A stretch of DNA of 64,000 bases. Source: Capricornis sumatraensis. Its lineage: Eukaryota; Chordata; Mammalia; Artiodactyla; Bovidae. The stretch's first letter is position 1. Each line of letters begins with the position of its first letter. Location of the stretch: positions 4,367,001 through 4,431,000 of the forward strand of contig NC_091072.1 in assembly GCF_032405125.1 (NCBI RefSeq), in the 5' to 3' direction. The notes beneath the pieces were generated by a model. That model ran no database searches. It was not told the origin of the DNA and was given only the letters and a program-made list of their open reading frames with translations. Below are positions 32,600 to 43,624 of this stretch, one piece after another. A program made the position numbers and the translations under genes.

Positions 32600-35080
32600 C
32601 GTAATGAGCTTGAGCGTGTGCTGGAGTTCTCTCAATTTCCTGCCGGCTCTAGCTAACCCTGACAGAATCCCTCCCCCCACCCGACTCTACACACCCCCGC
32701 CGCTAATCACAGAGTCCAAACACAGCACACACACGCGTGTTCAGGCATACTAACCACAAAAGCTCACATACACCACACCCATCTCACCTTTTCCCCAGGT
32801 CTTCTGAAAACCCAAATGGCCCCTTCATGATAACCTCGCTCTTGTGCCAATAGGGGGCCCCTGGGGGGTACTTTTAGAGTAAGAGCCGAGGCGTCCACAT
32901 GCACCATGAGAAAGCTGTCATTTCCATATTGTATCTCCTCGCCAATTGTAAATCAGTCATTTTAAGGATGCCTCTCATTCTTGTTTCCCTTCAGGCAGCT
33001 CTTATTCCTCTCCGGAAAAAGCAAAGATTTGCTTTATAGCTAACTGCAGGACTGAAATGACATATAAAATAGCAACAGCAGGGAACAAATGTGTCCCTAA
33101 AGTGGCAATATGGTGCCTTTTTGTGTGTTTTAAAGCTTTGGTGTGAGAGGCAATTTTTCTTTTCAGGCTTCTATTTGAATAGGTGTTGAAAATTTAGAAA
33201 ACAATATTGGGTATATTCAGTAATGGGTCCTGACCTGAGTTGTTCTGTACTATCAGTGGTAAGGATAGATATATTTTAAACATTCCAGTAATACTCTGGC
33301 CAGCTGCTCTAACAATATTTGCAGGGCAAAGCTATCAAGCTAATAACAAATATTGTTCCATTATTAGGTGTGGGTTTTTCCTTTTATTATATGACAATTT
33401 TCCCAGCAAAATCACTCATGTTCTGTATCATTAATTGAAAAACCATTGAGTAAAACCCATTTTATTGTCTCCTTCATCTTTCCTTTTCTTTCTTTCAGTG
33501 TAAGGAATAGCCATTCTGACTGCCGGGACTATTTTCAATTTTTTGCCTTTTATTTTTGTCAAATAGGACAATTCAAACATTTCTTTTGAAACAAAGAGCC
33601 CTAAAGCCAAAGTAATGTCTATATTTCTCCAGACTCCCTATAGTATCAATAAATCCAGAGAGCTGACAGCACAGGGATAAGTTCTATTCTGAGAAAAAGA
33701 GCAAATTGGATCAACAGTGTTGTTCATTATCCTCCATATTAGAAAAGTGCCGCTGAAGGTTATTTCCTGGAGAGAAGACCCCTGTGTGACCTGCCTTCCT
33801 CACCACAGTGCCTCTGCGAGGTCTCTCTCACCGCCTAGACTTGCAGCTGTTGTTTCAAACAAGGGCCGGATGCCTGTCCTTTCTTCTTTCCATCCAGGCC
33901 CCTTCTGCCCTCCTTGCGTTACTTTGCTAAATTAGGGTCTCCTCCTGCCCCTTTCAACATTCAACACCTGTAAGACTATGCAAAGTCGTGGACCCGGAAG
34001 GCTCCCATCCTGCAGCAATCGTTGGAAGAAGAGGGATGCCGCACTCTGAGGCGTGGCACTCCCCGCCCATAGGGTGGGAGAATTTCCCGCAGTGCCTAGT
34101 GGCCTGGCTTGGTGGGGATGGACCGCAGCCCTGATCCCCATTTCACTGGTCACTGATGACCTGGGAAACTTGTGTTTCTCTGCTGAGTCTTCTCTGAAAG
34201 ATGATCTGCTGTTTCCTTCTGTTCCTAAAGCTTCTCTGACTCTAGAGTGGCAGGCTCCTGGGTGGTGTTTCTGTATTGTGGGCGCTTCTGAGGATCGGTG
34301 GTCGCCCATGTACACAGTGGGAGTGGGACTGGGGAGGAGGCAAAATGAAGCTTTACGAGTGGTCTGTGATATGGCATAAAAAAACTGTCAATCATACACG
34401 CTCCTCTTAAACCATGGTACTCTAAGCCATGTGAAAAAGAGAGGCAGGGGCAGGAATCCAAATCAACCTAATTGTTGGCAACATTGGATGGAAAACCTGG
34501 CTTGGACCTAGGCTCAAATAGTCTTCCTCATCCTTCCATCCCTGGGTGCCCCTCTCCCAAAGTAAAAATATCTTACACTTAACATATGTCCCAGGCCCCC
34601 AATATCGATTGGAAACTCGCTGAGTTCTCACATCAAGCGTGTGTGGTAGATGCTATTCTGACTCTCAGTGAGGACTGCCAGGTGCAGCTGAGTAGCTGTC
34701 CGGGGCCATAAAGCTCTTAAGGTGGAATCAGCATTGGCAGGCAGCGCTCGCACCCACTGGTCTGGAGCAGGCAGAGTGCTGGAGAGAAGAGCCTGCTTCC
34801 ATTTCTGAGCAGGTCAGGGGTTCTGAGCAGGAAGGCGAGTGTGTGTGGGTCTGGATGGGGTCTGCCAGGTGCCCTGTAGACCCTTCTCTAACCTTACCTG
34901 TGGCATCCTGAGTCTCAGGACCTGAGTAGCACCTGGAACCACTGCATGTGTACTGCTCTGCCTTCGAGTCTTGTCCCAGGGCTCATGTGCTTCCCACTTT
35001 CAGAGCTTTTACACTGGCGTGCTCAAAATAAACTAGGTTTCAAAGCTAACGTAAGTGAGGGCACATGTTTTCCCTAGTAT
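32600..35080. other. Unique sequence; AT-rich candidate conserved block at 33.0-33.5 kb
   Basis: No repeats are recognised over about 2.5 kb, which is long for this window. The part 32990-33470 is AT-rich and free of low complexity. It carries clear sequence motifs such as two ACAATATT/AATATTGT pairs. Overlapping open frames at 33932-34379 on both strands show no protein signature. Confidence 0.35.
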
Positions 35081-35085
35081 GTTAT

Positions 35086-35475
35086 TTACTTGTCCAGTCA
35101 GTCAGTACAGTCGCTCAGTCACGTCCGACTTTTTGCAACCCCATGGACTGCAGCACGCCAGCCCTCCCTGTCCATCACTAACTCCAGGAGCTTGCTCAAA
35201 TTCATGTCCTTTGAGTTGGTGATGCCATCCAACCATCTCATCTTATGTTATCCCCTTCTCCTCCTGCCTTCAATCTTTCCCACCATCAGGGTCTTTTCCA
35301 ATGAGTCGGTTCTTCACATCAGGTGGTCAAAGTATTGGAGCTTCAGCTTCAGCATCAGTCCTTCCAGTGAATATTCAGGACTGATTTCCTTTAGGATGGA
35401 CTTGTTGGATCTCCTTGCAGTCCAAGGGTCTCACAAAAGTCTTCTCCAACACCACAGTTCAAAAGCATCAGTTAG
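35086..35475 (-). mobile_element. BovB 3' end, 5'-truncated (about 0.39 kb)
   Basis: Reverse-orientation: tail 'GTCAGTCAGTACAGTCGCTC', body to 'CACAGTTCAAAAGCATCAGT'. It covers the same 3' segment as the copy at 4876-5260 and stops within a few bases of the same place. Confidence 0.93.
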
Positions 35476-36500
35476 TTGTCCAGGTATGGGTGATAGTGAA
35501 CTTGAAAGGCAGTGACAGCTTTTCAAAACGTTCTGCGTGTCAGATGGGATCTGAACCTTATCCCAGCTCTGTAAGGTTGGAGTGCAGTGGGCGCCATGGT
35601 CCCAGCTTCCCAGCTGGGGACCTGAGGCTCCCTGGGGTTCTCCACTGACGGAGGGTTCCAGCACTGAAAAGCGGTGGCGTCGGCTCCTGGAATCCAGATG
35701 AAGGCTGTGAGGATGACCGCGAGTGCCACGTTGTGATGGAGGAGGAATCTGGATGCATCCATGTGTCCGCGTGGCTCGCGGATCCCTGGGAGGAGTCGTC
35801 CAAGCAAGGGAGACCACGTGTGGACCTCTGGGAATGCAGAGTGGGTGCCATGCGTCAGGGATGGCTTGTGTTTGGAGGCAGGGGGCTGCCTGCTGAGGGC
35901 TCTCCCCGGCCCCCACCCCCACAGGAAGGACTGTAACGATACAAAGGAGACAGGAGGGCTGGTGTGGGCCCCGTCCTGTGGGAGGCTGTGGGTGTTAGGG
36001 GAATCCGGGCCGTTTAGTTCACGGTTAATACAAAAGGAATTCGTGAAAGAGGAATATTATAACAAACAAATAGTTTAAAACATAACAAACTTTTACTGAC
36101 TTACCCTGACTGTCCTAGTCTGGTTAGCCATGGGGTTTCTTTGGATTATTTTTATTAGCTCAGAAACAGTCAAATATTGACCTACAAAAATAGCAATTTC
36201 ATAGTTTCTTCCTAATATTTTTGGCATAAGATGAATTTTACTGTAGAGAACTTTAGTTGCTTTTTTTTTTCTTTTTTCTTTTTTGATCCACTCTTGGAAA
36301 AAGTAGTGAAAGGATTTGTGTGTCTTCAAGGGCCTGTTGTGGGTTGAGGAGAGGAACTGTGAAGCGGTGGCTGGGGAAGGGGGCCCGGGGGTGTGCAAAG
36401 GAAGCCCTTTTTAATATTAATGGAATATTTCTTTGCTCTATGCTTCATTCTCCCTCCTGAGTAGGTAAATAAACACACTGACTGCTGGGGGCCTGGACAG
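35476..36500. other. Unique sequence; CpG-enriched at 35.5-35.9 kb
   Basis: Three overlapping minus-strand frames (the longest 35431-35922, starting outside and running into BovB) are open because the region is GC-rich. None has a domain I recognise. A poly-T with TTTTTTTTTTCTTTTTTC lies at about 36260. Confidence 0.35.
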
Positions 36501-36534
36501 CATTCCCAGTAACAGTAACTGCTGTGTGTGTGGA

Positions 36535-36690
36535 GCCCATAAGGAGTGCCAGACACACTGCTAAGGACGTTACGTACATGATCTTGCTTGCTCCTTACAA
36601 AAGCTCATTTTACAGACAGAGCAGGCTCAGAGGGGTTTAGTAACTTGCCCAAGGTCACACAGCTCACAAGAAGGCAGTCTCTGAATCCAG
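36535..36690 (-). repeat. MIR, antisense
   Basis: Clear reversed MIR core: 'CATTTTACAGACAGAGCAGG', 'CTCAGAGGGGTTTAGTAACT' and 'TGCCCAAGGTCACACAGCTC'. The core is unusually well kept. Confidence 0.88.
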
Positions 36691-36699
36691 AGGCTGTTC

Positions 36700-37385
36700 C
36701 TCACCATTCATTATCTCACGCAGACCTCCAAAGGCAGCGTGCACTCAGCATTCCCCCACAGAGCCCCTCTGTGGACCCAACACTGCGTTAGGGGTGCAGG
36801 AGGCTTTTACATTGATTTTAACCTCTTGATGTTGGTTTTTCAACCTGTGGGTCTATTAGTAAACATTCCTGGGGGAAGTATATCTCCTACTGTCTAATCT
36901 GCTTTTCCCAATGGCATTACACAGAAAGTAAACTTAGACTTTTCAAACTAAGCCAGAGAGACGGTGGTTAGAAAGCAAGACGTGTAGAGACATGAACAGT
37001 AGCAGAGAAGGTCAGAGGCTTGCATTTTCCTGAAGTCACCTTGAGACTGAAGCTGCTCCTGGGAGGGCAGCTTTGAAGGGGCCCCTGGACCACGCTCTGC
37101 ATCAGAGGATATTGAGGGGGCAGACGACGGGCTATGTGTATAGACCGTTAAGACCAGAGGCCCAAGTCCTTAGTACTCTGGGATGTGGACAGGAAAATTA
37201 GCGAGGCTTGGATGTGGTTGGGGAAATTAGCAAGACTTCTTGCTAGTTGAGCAATTTACTCCCCTGTGAAGTTCAGTGTCAGGGTCATCCTTGGGCTTAT
37301 GAGTGTCGTGAGGGTGGTTGCCTTGTGTTGGTAATGGTGATAAGCAGACATTAGAGCCACATCTATTGCTGACTCTCTGGTGATC
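36700..37385. other. Unique sequence
   Basis: No repeat, exon or RNA gene is recognised. Confidence 0.4.
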
Positions 37386-37387
37386 AG

Positions 37388-37590
37388 AATAGGAACCAGC
37401 ATTTATGGAATCCACTGTTATTCTAAGTCCTCTAGTTATAGGTCCCGTGTCCTTGCCTCAAAAGAGAAGTCATTACCCCTTTTTGAACTTGAAAAAATGA
37501 AATCACAGAGGTTTAGGAAAACTGAATTGTTCATTCACGGTTACCTCCTGGCAAGGTCATCCTTTGAACCCAGGTATGCCCAACTCTGAG
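37388..37590 (-). repeat. MIR, antisense
   Basis: 'GAACCAGCATTTATGGAATC', 'AAATGAAATCACAGAGGTTT' and 'TTTGAACCCAGGTATGCCC' give a full-length but diverged reversed MIR. Confidence 0.72.
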
Positions 37591-37689
37591 GCCTCTGCTA
37601 TTTGTCTAACTGGCCTCTTAAGGACCCGAGCTGGTAGAAACAACGGAGTATAACACACAGCTTGCCGTCAAGATATTAACAAAAGTATC

Positions 37690-37850
37690 AGGGAAGGAGA
37701 TGGGTGGCTGAGTACCAGTGCTGGCTCTGACCGGGACGGATTTAGCCAAGTTCCTTAGCTTTTTAAGTCTTAGTTTCCTTATCTGTAAAACAGACATAAC
37801 AAAAGTTCTTCCTTGCTAGGGGCATAGTGAGTACTGAATGAGAAACCCCT
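37690..37850 (+). repeat. MIR
   Basis: 'TAGCCAAGTTCCTTAGCTTT', 'TTAGTTTCCTTATCTGTAAA' and 'GGGGCATAGTGAGTACTGAA' are forward MIR core and 3' sequence. It is head-to-head with the previous MIR. Confidence 0.7.
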
Positions 37851-37959
37851 TCAGGGGCTCTATTGCATGAGAATAAACACCAAGAAGTCTTGCAAGGGCT
37901 CACGCCAGCTCCTGCCCACTCGCCCACACGCCATACGCAGGCTAACTGTGCCAGCCCTA

Positions 37960-38415
37960 GGGGCTGTGACAGGCCTGCTTCCTCCTGCCTCCGGGCCTTT
38001 GCATGTGCGATTCATCTGCCTGCAACACTCTGCCCCCTTCCCCCTCAAATGCTGCTTTTTCTGGAAATCATCCTTTCTTGACAGCCAGGCTAAATAAGTC
38101 TCATTTCTAAGCTTGACCAGCCCTCTACAATTTTCCTTCCTAGCCCTTATCATAGCTGTTATACATTTGCAAGATACTTAACGCACATTTTCCCCAACCA
38201 GACTGGGACTTTTCCTTTATAGGACTTACAAAGTCTTTCCATTGTAAGACAAAGCTTACAATGGGTGGAGCTCTGTCCATTCTTCCGTAACTGCATCTCT
38301 AACATGTAACACAGGGCTTAGTATTTAATTCACAGCAGTGTAAATATACATTTGTTGAATGAATGAATAAAAAATACTGTGTCTGGCACATAGAAAGCAT
38401 TCAAGAAATACAAGG
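37960..38415 (+). repeat. L2 3' end (about 0.45 kb)
   Basis: 'GGGCCTTTGCATGTGCGATT', 'CTGCCTGCAACACTCTGCCC', 'CAGACTGGGACTTTTCC', 'TTGTTGAATGAATGAATAA' and 'CTGTGTCTGGCACATAGAAA' reproduce the L2 3' region including its (TGAA)-like end. Confidence 0.8.
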
Positions 38416-38507
38416 TATTGTTACAACTATCTTGTAAAATACCAAGATTCAATTTAAGAATTATATAAAAACCCTGGTCGACAGTACCACGAGAGCATTA
38501 ATAGGCA

Positions 38508-38735
38508 GTGTATCAATTATCAATGGCCGCAGTAATGGTGAGTAACAAATTACAAAACTTGGTGGCTCAAATCGTACGCACTGACGGAAAACCTGTGAGC
38601 CAGCCGGGCAGCCTGCAGGCATCAGCAGCTCATGGTTCTGTTGATCTTGGCTGAGCTCTTCCATACACAGGGGAGTCAGCCATTAGGGGTGGCGCAGGCC
38701 AGAACAACTGGGGCCACTCACCTCTGTGTTTGTCC
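38508..38735 (-). mobile_element. Old LTR-like repeat, antisense
   Basis: 'GTATCAATTATCAATGGCCG', 'GAGTAACAAATTACAAAACT' and 'TGGTGGCTCAAATCGTACGC' match the same reversed-LTR opening (TAACAAATTAC...GTGGCTTAAA) seen at 6452 and 31757. Ends are unclear. Confidence 0.45.
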
Positions 38736-38739
38736 TCCA

Positions 38740-40095
38740 GCTTGTTGGCCTGGGAGTGTTCTTCCTGGATACTAACACTGCTCTAGCTCTGGAAACCGTT
38801 GCCTCGACTATAGGAAGAACCAGTGCACAGAAAGAAGAAATCCGATTGGGAACAGTAGCCTTCTTCCCTTTGTGTTTTAGGCCTATTTTCCAGGCACGAC
38901 TGCTTGCGAGCTACTAATGTTAATGACAGAAGAGGCAGGAAACCCCCCCTCCTCTGCCTTGAATTCACAGGGGCCACAGAGCTGAAGTGCAGAATTCTTT
39001 TGGAGCTTCTGACACAGTCCAAGACGTGATGGATACTTGGGTGCTAATGAGAACACTTAGGGTCAAATTGCCCGGTCTGTGTCAATGGGCAGTGGCCTCT
39101 TGGAGCACACGTTCAAGTTCAGTGAACGTTCAAGTTCAGTGACTGTGTTGCCCTTGACAGATTGCAAGCTCTTAGATGGCTTGCTGTCATTCATTTTGAG
39201 GTCTCCTTCTGTCTCTTTCTGCCTCTTTTTCCTTCCATTCCCTTCCTTCCTCCCCCCCTGTTTTTCTTTCCTTTTTTTCTCCTTCAAATAAGCATTTATC
39301 AGAAGTGAAATGTGTCTGCCCAGACTGTAGGTATGATTCCCCACCCCCCCGCCTTTTCTCTGCACACATAGTTTCCCCCCACAGAATTCTCATATTTTGG
39401 GAAATTTCACTCCATAGCTCTGGACTTATTTCACTAAGGCAAGGTGGGAAACCATCCATCTTTGTATATAAGCTAATAACCCAAAGCTTGTTACAATGGG
39501 AGTAAGGGTTGAATATAACAATCTGTTGTGTTTATTATCACAACTCTGTTCCCATGTTTAAATGTTTGAGAGAGCCTTACTACCAAAAATTATTAACAAA
39601 ATTGATAAAATATCAGACTCCAAAGAATTGTGATTTTACACATGAGGAAATTGAAATTCCAAAAGATAGTAGGTGGTCAAAAATGAATAAGAGATGTATG
39701 AAATTAATAAGCATGTTTCAATTTTAAACCAAGAAGATAGAGTCTGCCAATATGTTCATGTTTTTGGCACTTCTGACTGGGAATTTTAGAAACAGGACTG
39801 ATGAAGTCTTGCTCCTGTCGCAGTGTGGGTAATGGCTGGTGATGGCTGGGGCAAGTAACTAGTTTCTCAACTATCCAGTCATTTCTTTTTCCCGAGTCAA
39901 ACTCTAGCCACTTCACTGAGCATATATGCAAATATGGACATTTTTAATCATGGAGGCATGAGTAGACAGAGAAATCTACATCATATTAGATAAATATCTG
40001 CATTGACAAACCCCACTGGAAGAACATATGCTACACTCAGTAATGAAAAGTCTAGTTGATACAGAAAACATTAATTTAAATGTATCTTTTTTTCA
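38740..40095. other. Unique sequence with a pyrimidine tract and a 17-base tandem duplication
   Basis: No gene is recognised. Pyrimidine-rich DNA spans 39195-39292. The tandem duplication at 39109-39142 is listed separately. Confidence 0.4.
39109..39142. repeat. Perfect 17-base tandem duplication
   Basis: ACGTTCAAGTTCAGTGA occurs twice head to tail (39109-39125 and 39126-39142) with no mismatch. Confidence 0.95.
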
Positions 40096-40099
40096 CAAT

Positions 40100-40375
40100 A
40101 ATAATAAATACTTACTGGGTACTTACAATGTGCCAGGGGCTTTCCTGGTGGCTCAGACAGTAAAGAATCTGCCTGCAATGTGGGAGACCCAGGTTTGATC
40201 CCTGGGTTGGGAAGGTCCCCTGGAGAAGAGAATGGCTGCCCACTCCAGTATTCTTGCCTGGAGAATTCCATGAACAGAGGAGTCTGGCAGGCTACAGTCC
40301 ATGAGGTTGCAGAGAATCAGACTCGACTGAGTGACTAACAACTTTTTGCAGTGTGCCACATACAGTGATCAGTAT
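40100..40375 (-). repeat. MIR split by a SINE
   Basis: 'AATAATAATAAATACTTACT' with 'GGGTACTTACAATGTGCCA' lies before the SINE and 'CATACAGTGATCAGTAT' after it. Together they read as the reversed MIR 5'-side arrangement (ATTTATTGAG...TGTGCCAGGCACTGT). Confidence 0.6.
40136..40348 (+). mobile_element. Bov-tA SINE with TSD, inserted in MIR
   Basis: Complete SINE: GGGGCTTTCCTGGTGGCTCA head, 'CACTCCAGTATTCTTGCCTG' core and 'CTCGACTGAGTGACTAAC' tail. The TSD is CAATGTGCCA (40126-40135) and CAGTGTGCCA (40349-40358). Confidence 0.95.
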
Positions 40376-40377
40376 TT

Positions 40378-40985
40378 TTTAGTTGAAGTATAGTTGATTT
40401 ACAATGTTGTATTAGTTTCTGGTGTACAACAAAGTGATTCAGTGATACTTGTAAGTATATTAAATATATATTCTATATTTTAAGCATATATTGTATATGT
40501 ACATTCTTTTTCATATCCTTTCCATTATGATTTATTCTTATGCTCATACTCAGTTGCCAATATGATTTACTACAGGATATTAAATATATTTTCCTATGCT
40601 GTACAGTAGGTCCTTGTTTTGTTGTTTATTTTTTACACAGTAGTTGTATATCTGCTAATCCCAAACTCTTGATTTATCCCTTCCCTACCCCCTTTCCCCT
40701 TTGGTGACCATGAATTTATTTTCTATGTATATGAGTCTGTCTCTGTTTTGTAAAGAAGTTTATATGTGTCATATTTTAGATTCTACGTATAAGTGATATC
40801 ATATGATATTTGTCTTTCTTTATCTGATTTACTTCACTTAGTATAACAATCTCTAGCTTCATCCATGTTGCTACAATTGGTATTATTTCATTCTTTTTTC
40901 GTGGCAGAGTAGTATTCCATTGTATATATGTATCTCGTCTTCTTTATCCATTCATTTGCTCATGGACTAAATGCATCTATTTAAG
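40378..40985 (-). mobile_element. L1 3' UTR, antisense (about 0.6 kb)
   Basis: It opens TTTTTTAGTTGAAGTATAGT with 'TGTTGTATTAGTTTCTGGTG', then 'GTACAACAAAGTGATTCAG', 'CTGTACAGTAGGTCCTTG', 'GATTTACTTCACTTAG' and 'GTGGCAGAGTAGTATTCCAT'. This is the reversed artiodactyl L1 3' end, 5'-truncated. Confidence 0.9.
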
Positions 40986-41027
40986 CTTGTGAGAAACCTT
41001 TTTTGAACTACATTTTTTAAAAAACTT

Positions 41028-41215
41028 TTGTTGATCGTGTATTAATAAATAAAATTTTATTAGGACATAGTCACACTCATGCATTTGCAAAGCATCACAT
41101 GTCATCTGTGGCTGCCAGAACAGCAGAGCAGCTACAATATAGGTTCTCCATCCATAAAGTCTGAAATCCTAACTCTTTGGCCCTTTCCAGGAAAAGTTTC
41201 CTGACTCCAGCCCTA
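41028..41215 (+). mobile_element. hAT-type miniature transposon relic (copy 1 of 3)
   Basis: 'AATAAAATTTTATTAGGACA', 'ATCTGTGGCTGCCAGAACAG' and 'CTCTTTGGCCCTTTCCAGGA' with 'AAAGTTTCCTGACTCC' follow the common 'CAGGGGTCAGCAAACT...AGTTTGCTGACCCCTG' mammalian element. The 5' end is missing. I am not sure of its library name. Confidence 0.55.
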
Positions 41216-41219
41216 GAGC

Positions 41220-42580
41220 TATGTGAACTATTTATTTTAAATTGTATCATTCCTAGATTAGACTGCTATACTCCCTAAAAATGTAAAGTGATATCACCCA
41301 GAGAGCAGTTACATTATACTTCTTAATTGAAGCTTTAGGGACTGTGAGTCCATGAACTAAAGATTTATCTTCTAGGGAATATCCAAAGTACTGCTCCCCT
41401 CAAAGGAAAGTTTACATTTATTTTGGACATATAAAAAGTGCAGCTACTACACTAGCATCATTTAACGAAGAGATAACTTGTTGAGGTCTTGGGTTAAACC
41501 AGGCATTTCTAATCTTTAAGTAATGAGACAACTCAACACACACGAAGTTCAGAATAATTTTTTTTTTTGTAAAGTCCCAGCTTATCTGTTCTGAAAGACC
41601 CTATAATACCCAAACATCATGAACATGTTGCATTTTTACTGTACTGACTGTTACTGTTTTTGTGTTAATTTGATTTATTGTATTGGCATAATGGTGAGAT
41701 AGGCAAAGATTTATTTAATCATAACATGGTTGGGGCAGTGTAGGCTGTTAAAAACAACTGAAATAAACAGCTTGCCTGATTCACTACAAACGTTCAGCTG
41801 ACTGATTCAGTTCATCCAAACAGCCCACTCCAGGAGCCCCTAGATCAGACTCTGGAGGAAAGGGCGTGTCCTCTAATACAGATCCCCGATTCTGAGCTTT
41901 GCCCGCAACCCGTTCCTTGAGCTTCGGTGTATGTAGCTTTTACCTGGGAAAGCACAGCCTTGCTCCATCTTTCACGTCCCACCCTTTCTTTTCTCTGTGG
42001 AACAGAAATGGTCTCCTTGGCTCCTTTCCGCAGTCTTTTCCCCAGCCCAGCCTCCTCAGGCCTGCCCCCTGCAGGGATGCACATCCTTGTCCAGCCCCAT
42101 CCCATCCGTGGGACCATCCCACGCACAGCCTGTCTCTGCCGGTGGCTTCTCCCTGCCTTACCTGCAGCGCTGGCTGAGGCCTCAGCACACAAAGCAGCCT
42201 GTGGTGACGGTGACCGGACAGGAACCTGCAACTGCGACTGCGTCCACCTTCCCCAGCACTTCCCAGTCGTCAGGTCCCTTTATCGTTTCTCTCTGAGCTC
42301 TCCCAAGACACTCTTTCCCACGACCTCCCAGTGCAGACACTGAACTTCCCGCTCCTGGCTGACGCGAGCATGTTGCTGCGTCTTTCAGCTGGACCTTTAT
42401 CCAGCACACATCCTGTCCGAATCAGAGGTCGGGGTGCCTCTCGTTCGCCCATTCAACTGTTGGAAACAGGCTTTCCCAGGACACTTACGGCTCACTCTAG
42501 AAAAGGCAGTGGATTAGAGGTTTTCAAATATTCTTCACAGTGCTGTGATTAAATGACAAACACGTGTGTGTTGTGAAGTA
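41220..42580. other. Unique sequence; GC-rich part 41.85-42.45 kb has many open frames
   Basis: Seven overlapping frames of 60-138 codons occur on both strands in the GC-rich part. No domain, signal peptide or splice context was recognised, and they compete for the same DNA, so none is called. A MIR or L2 origin could not be excluded. Confidence 0.3.
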
Positions 42581-42584
42581 CACC

Positions 42585-42865
42585 AAATTTTATTTTTTTA
42601 AATAATGTTGCTTTACAATATTATATTGGTTTCAAGCATACAAAATTTTTATAGATTATGTGCCATTCAAAGTTGTTGTAAAATAGTGACTATATTGCGT
42701 GTGCTGTCCAGTGTTTCCTTGTACTGTATTTATTTTATATGCAGCAGTCTGTGCCTCTTGATCCTCCTCCCGTCCTGCCTCTCCCCCATTCCCTCTCCTC
42801 GCTGGGACTCAATAGTTTGCTCTCTGTATCTGTGGCTCTGCTTCTCCAAACTAACGTCTAGTGTT
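42585..42865 (-). mobile_element. L1 3' end, antisense
   Basis: 'AATAATGTTGCTTTACAATA', 'AAGTTGTTGTAAAATAGTGA', 'CTGTCCAGTGTTTCCTTGTA' and 'GTTTGCTCTCTGTATCTGTG' match the reversed L1 3' UTR seen also at 20530. It is 5'-truncated. Confidence 0.75.
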
Positions 42866-43367
42866 TGAAATCCAATAAAATCCCCAACGGCATAACTGCT
42901 ATGTCAACAGACAATCCAATTACCTTGAACCCCTGGTTGAATTTAATCTGGATAGTTGCTTAATTTTCTAAATTAATGGTTCTCTGCTCTGATAAATTGT
43001 TGAACTCACAATGTTATGATGTTTTAAGTTAGTTCATGAGTAGGGAGATGTATAGGGGGAATTGAGAAAATAGGCTATAGTAAAAATCATTCTAATAAAT
43101 CTTCATTTTCTTTTCTTTTGATCTACATAACATTATAAAAGAACTATAAAACCGAAACAATATCACATCTGTGATACCAAATCTCAAAACGATAAGTTGA
43201 GAATTTAAACTTCTAGAGTCACCCATTTTGTATCAGTTGCAGAACTGGGATCAGACTATAACAGATATTTGACAGTGACATGCAAATACATTCAAATTTG
43301 ATTAATTTGCTAATAATCTTTGCTACTTTAGAGACTGTGTGCCCTGATGAGGATATGCTTTGCAAGA

Positions 43368-43624
43368 CCTGCTGCTGCTGCTGCTAAGTCGCTTCAGTCA
43401 TGTCTGACTCTGTGCGACCCCATAGATGGCAGCCCACCAGGCTCCCCCGTCCCTGGGATTCTCCAGGCAAGAACACTGGAGTGGGTTGCCACTTCCTTCT
43501 CCAATGCATGAAAGTGAAAAGTGAAAGTGAAGCCACTCAGTTGTGTCCAACTCTTAGCGACCCAGTGGACTGCAGCCCAGCAGGCTCCTCCATCCATGGG
43601 ATTTTCCAGGCAAGAGTACTGGAG
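43368..43624 (-). mobile_element. Bov-A2-type dimeric SINE
   Basis: Two Bov-A units lie in tandem in reverse orientation. The first is 43374-43503 ('AAGTCGCTTCAGTCATGTCT', 'GGCAAGAACACTGGAGTGG'). The typical A/G-rich linker 'GAAAGTGAAAAGTGAAAGTG' is at about 43510-43529. The second unit runs to about 43622 ('GGCAAGAGTACTGGAG'). There is no tRNA-like head. The linker is the mark of Bov-A2. Confidence 0.9.

Noticed and set aside
34053..34379. 108-codon plus frame overlapping a 127-codon minus frame
   Set aside because: Mutually overlapping frames, no motif, no splice context, no repeat homology. Best explained by chance.
35431..35922. Three overlapping minus-strand frames, up to 163 codons
   Set aside because: The longest runs from unique DNA into BovB sequence. 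The region is GC-rich and all three frames are open, with no recognised domain.
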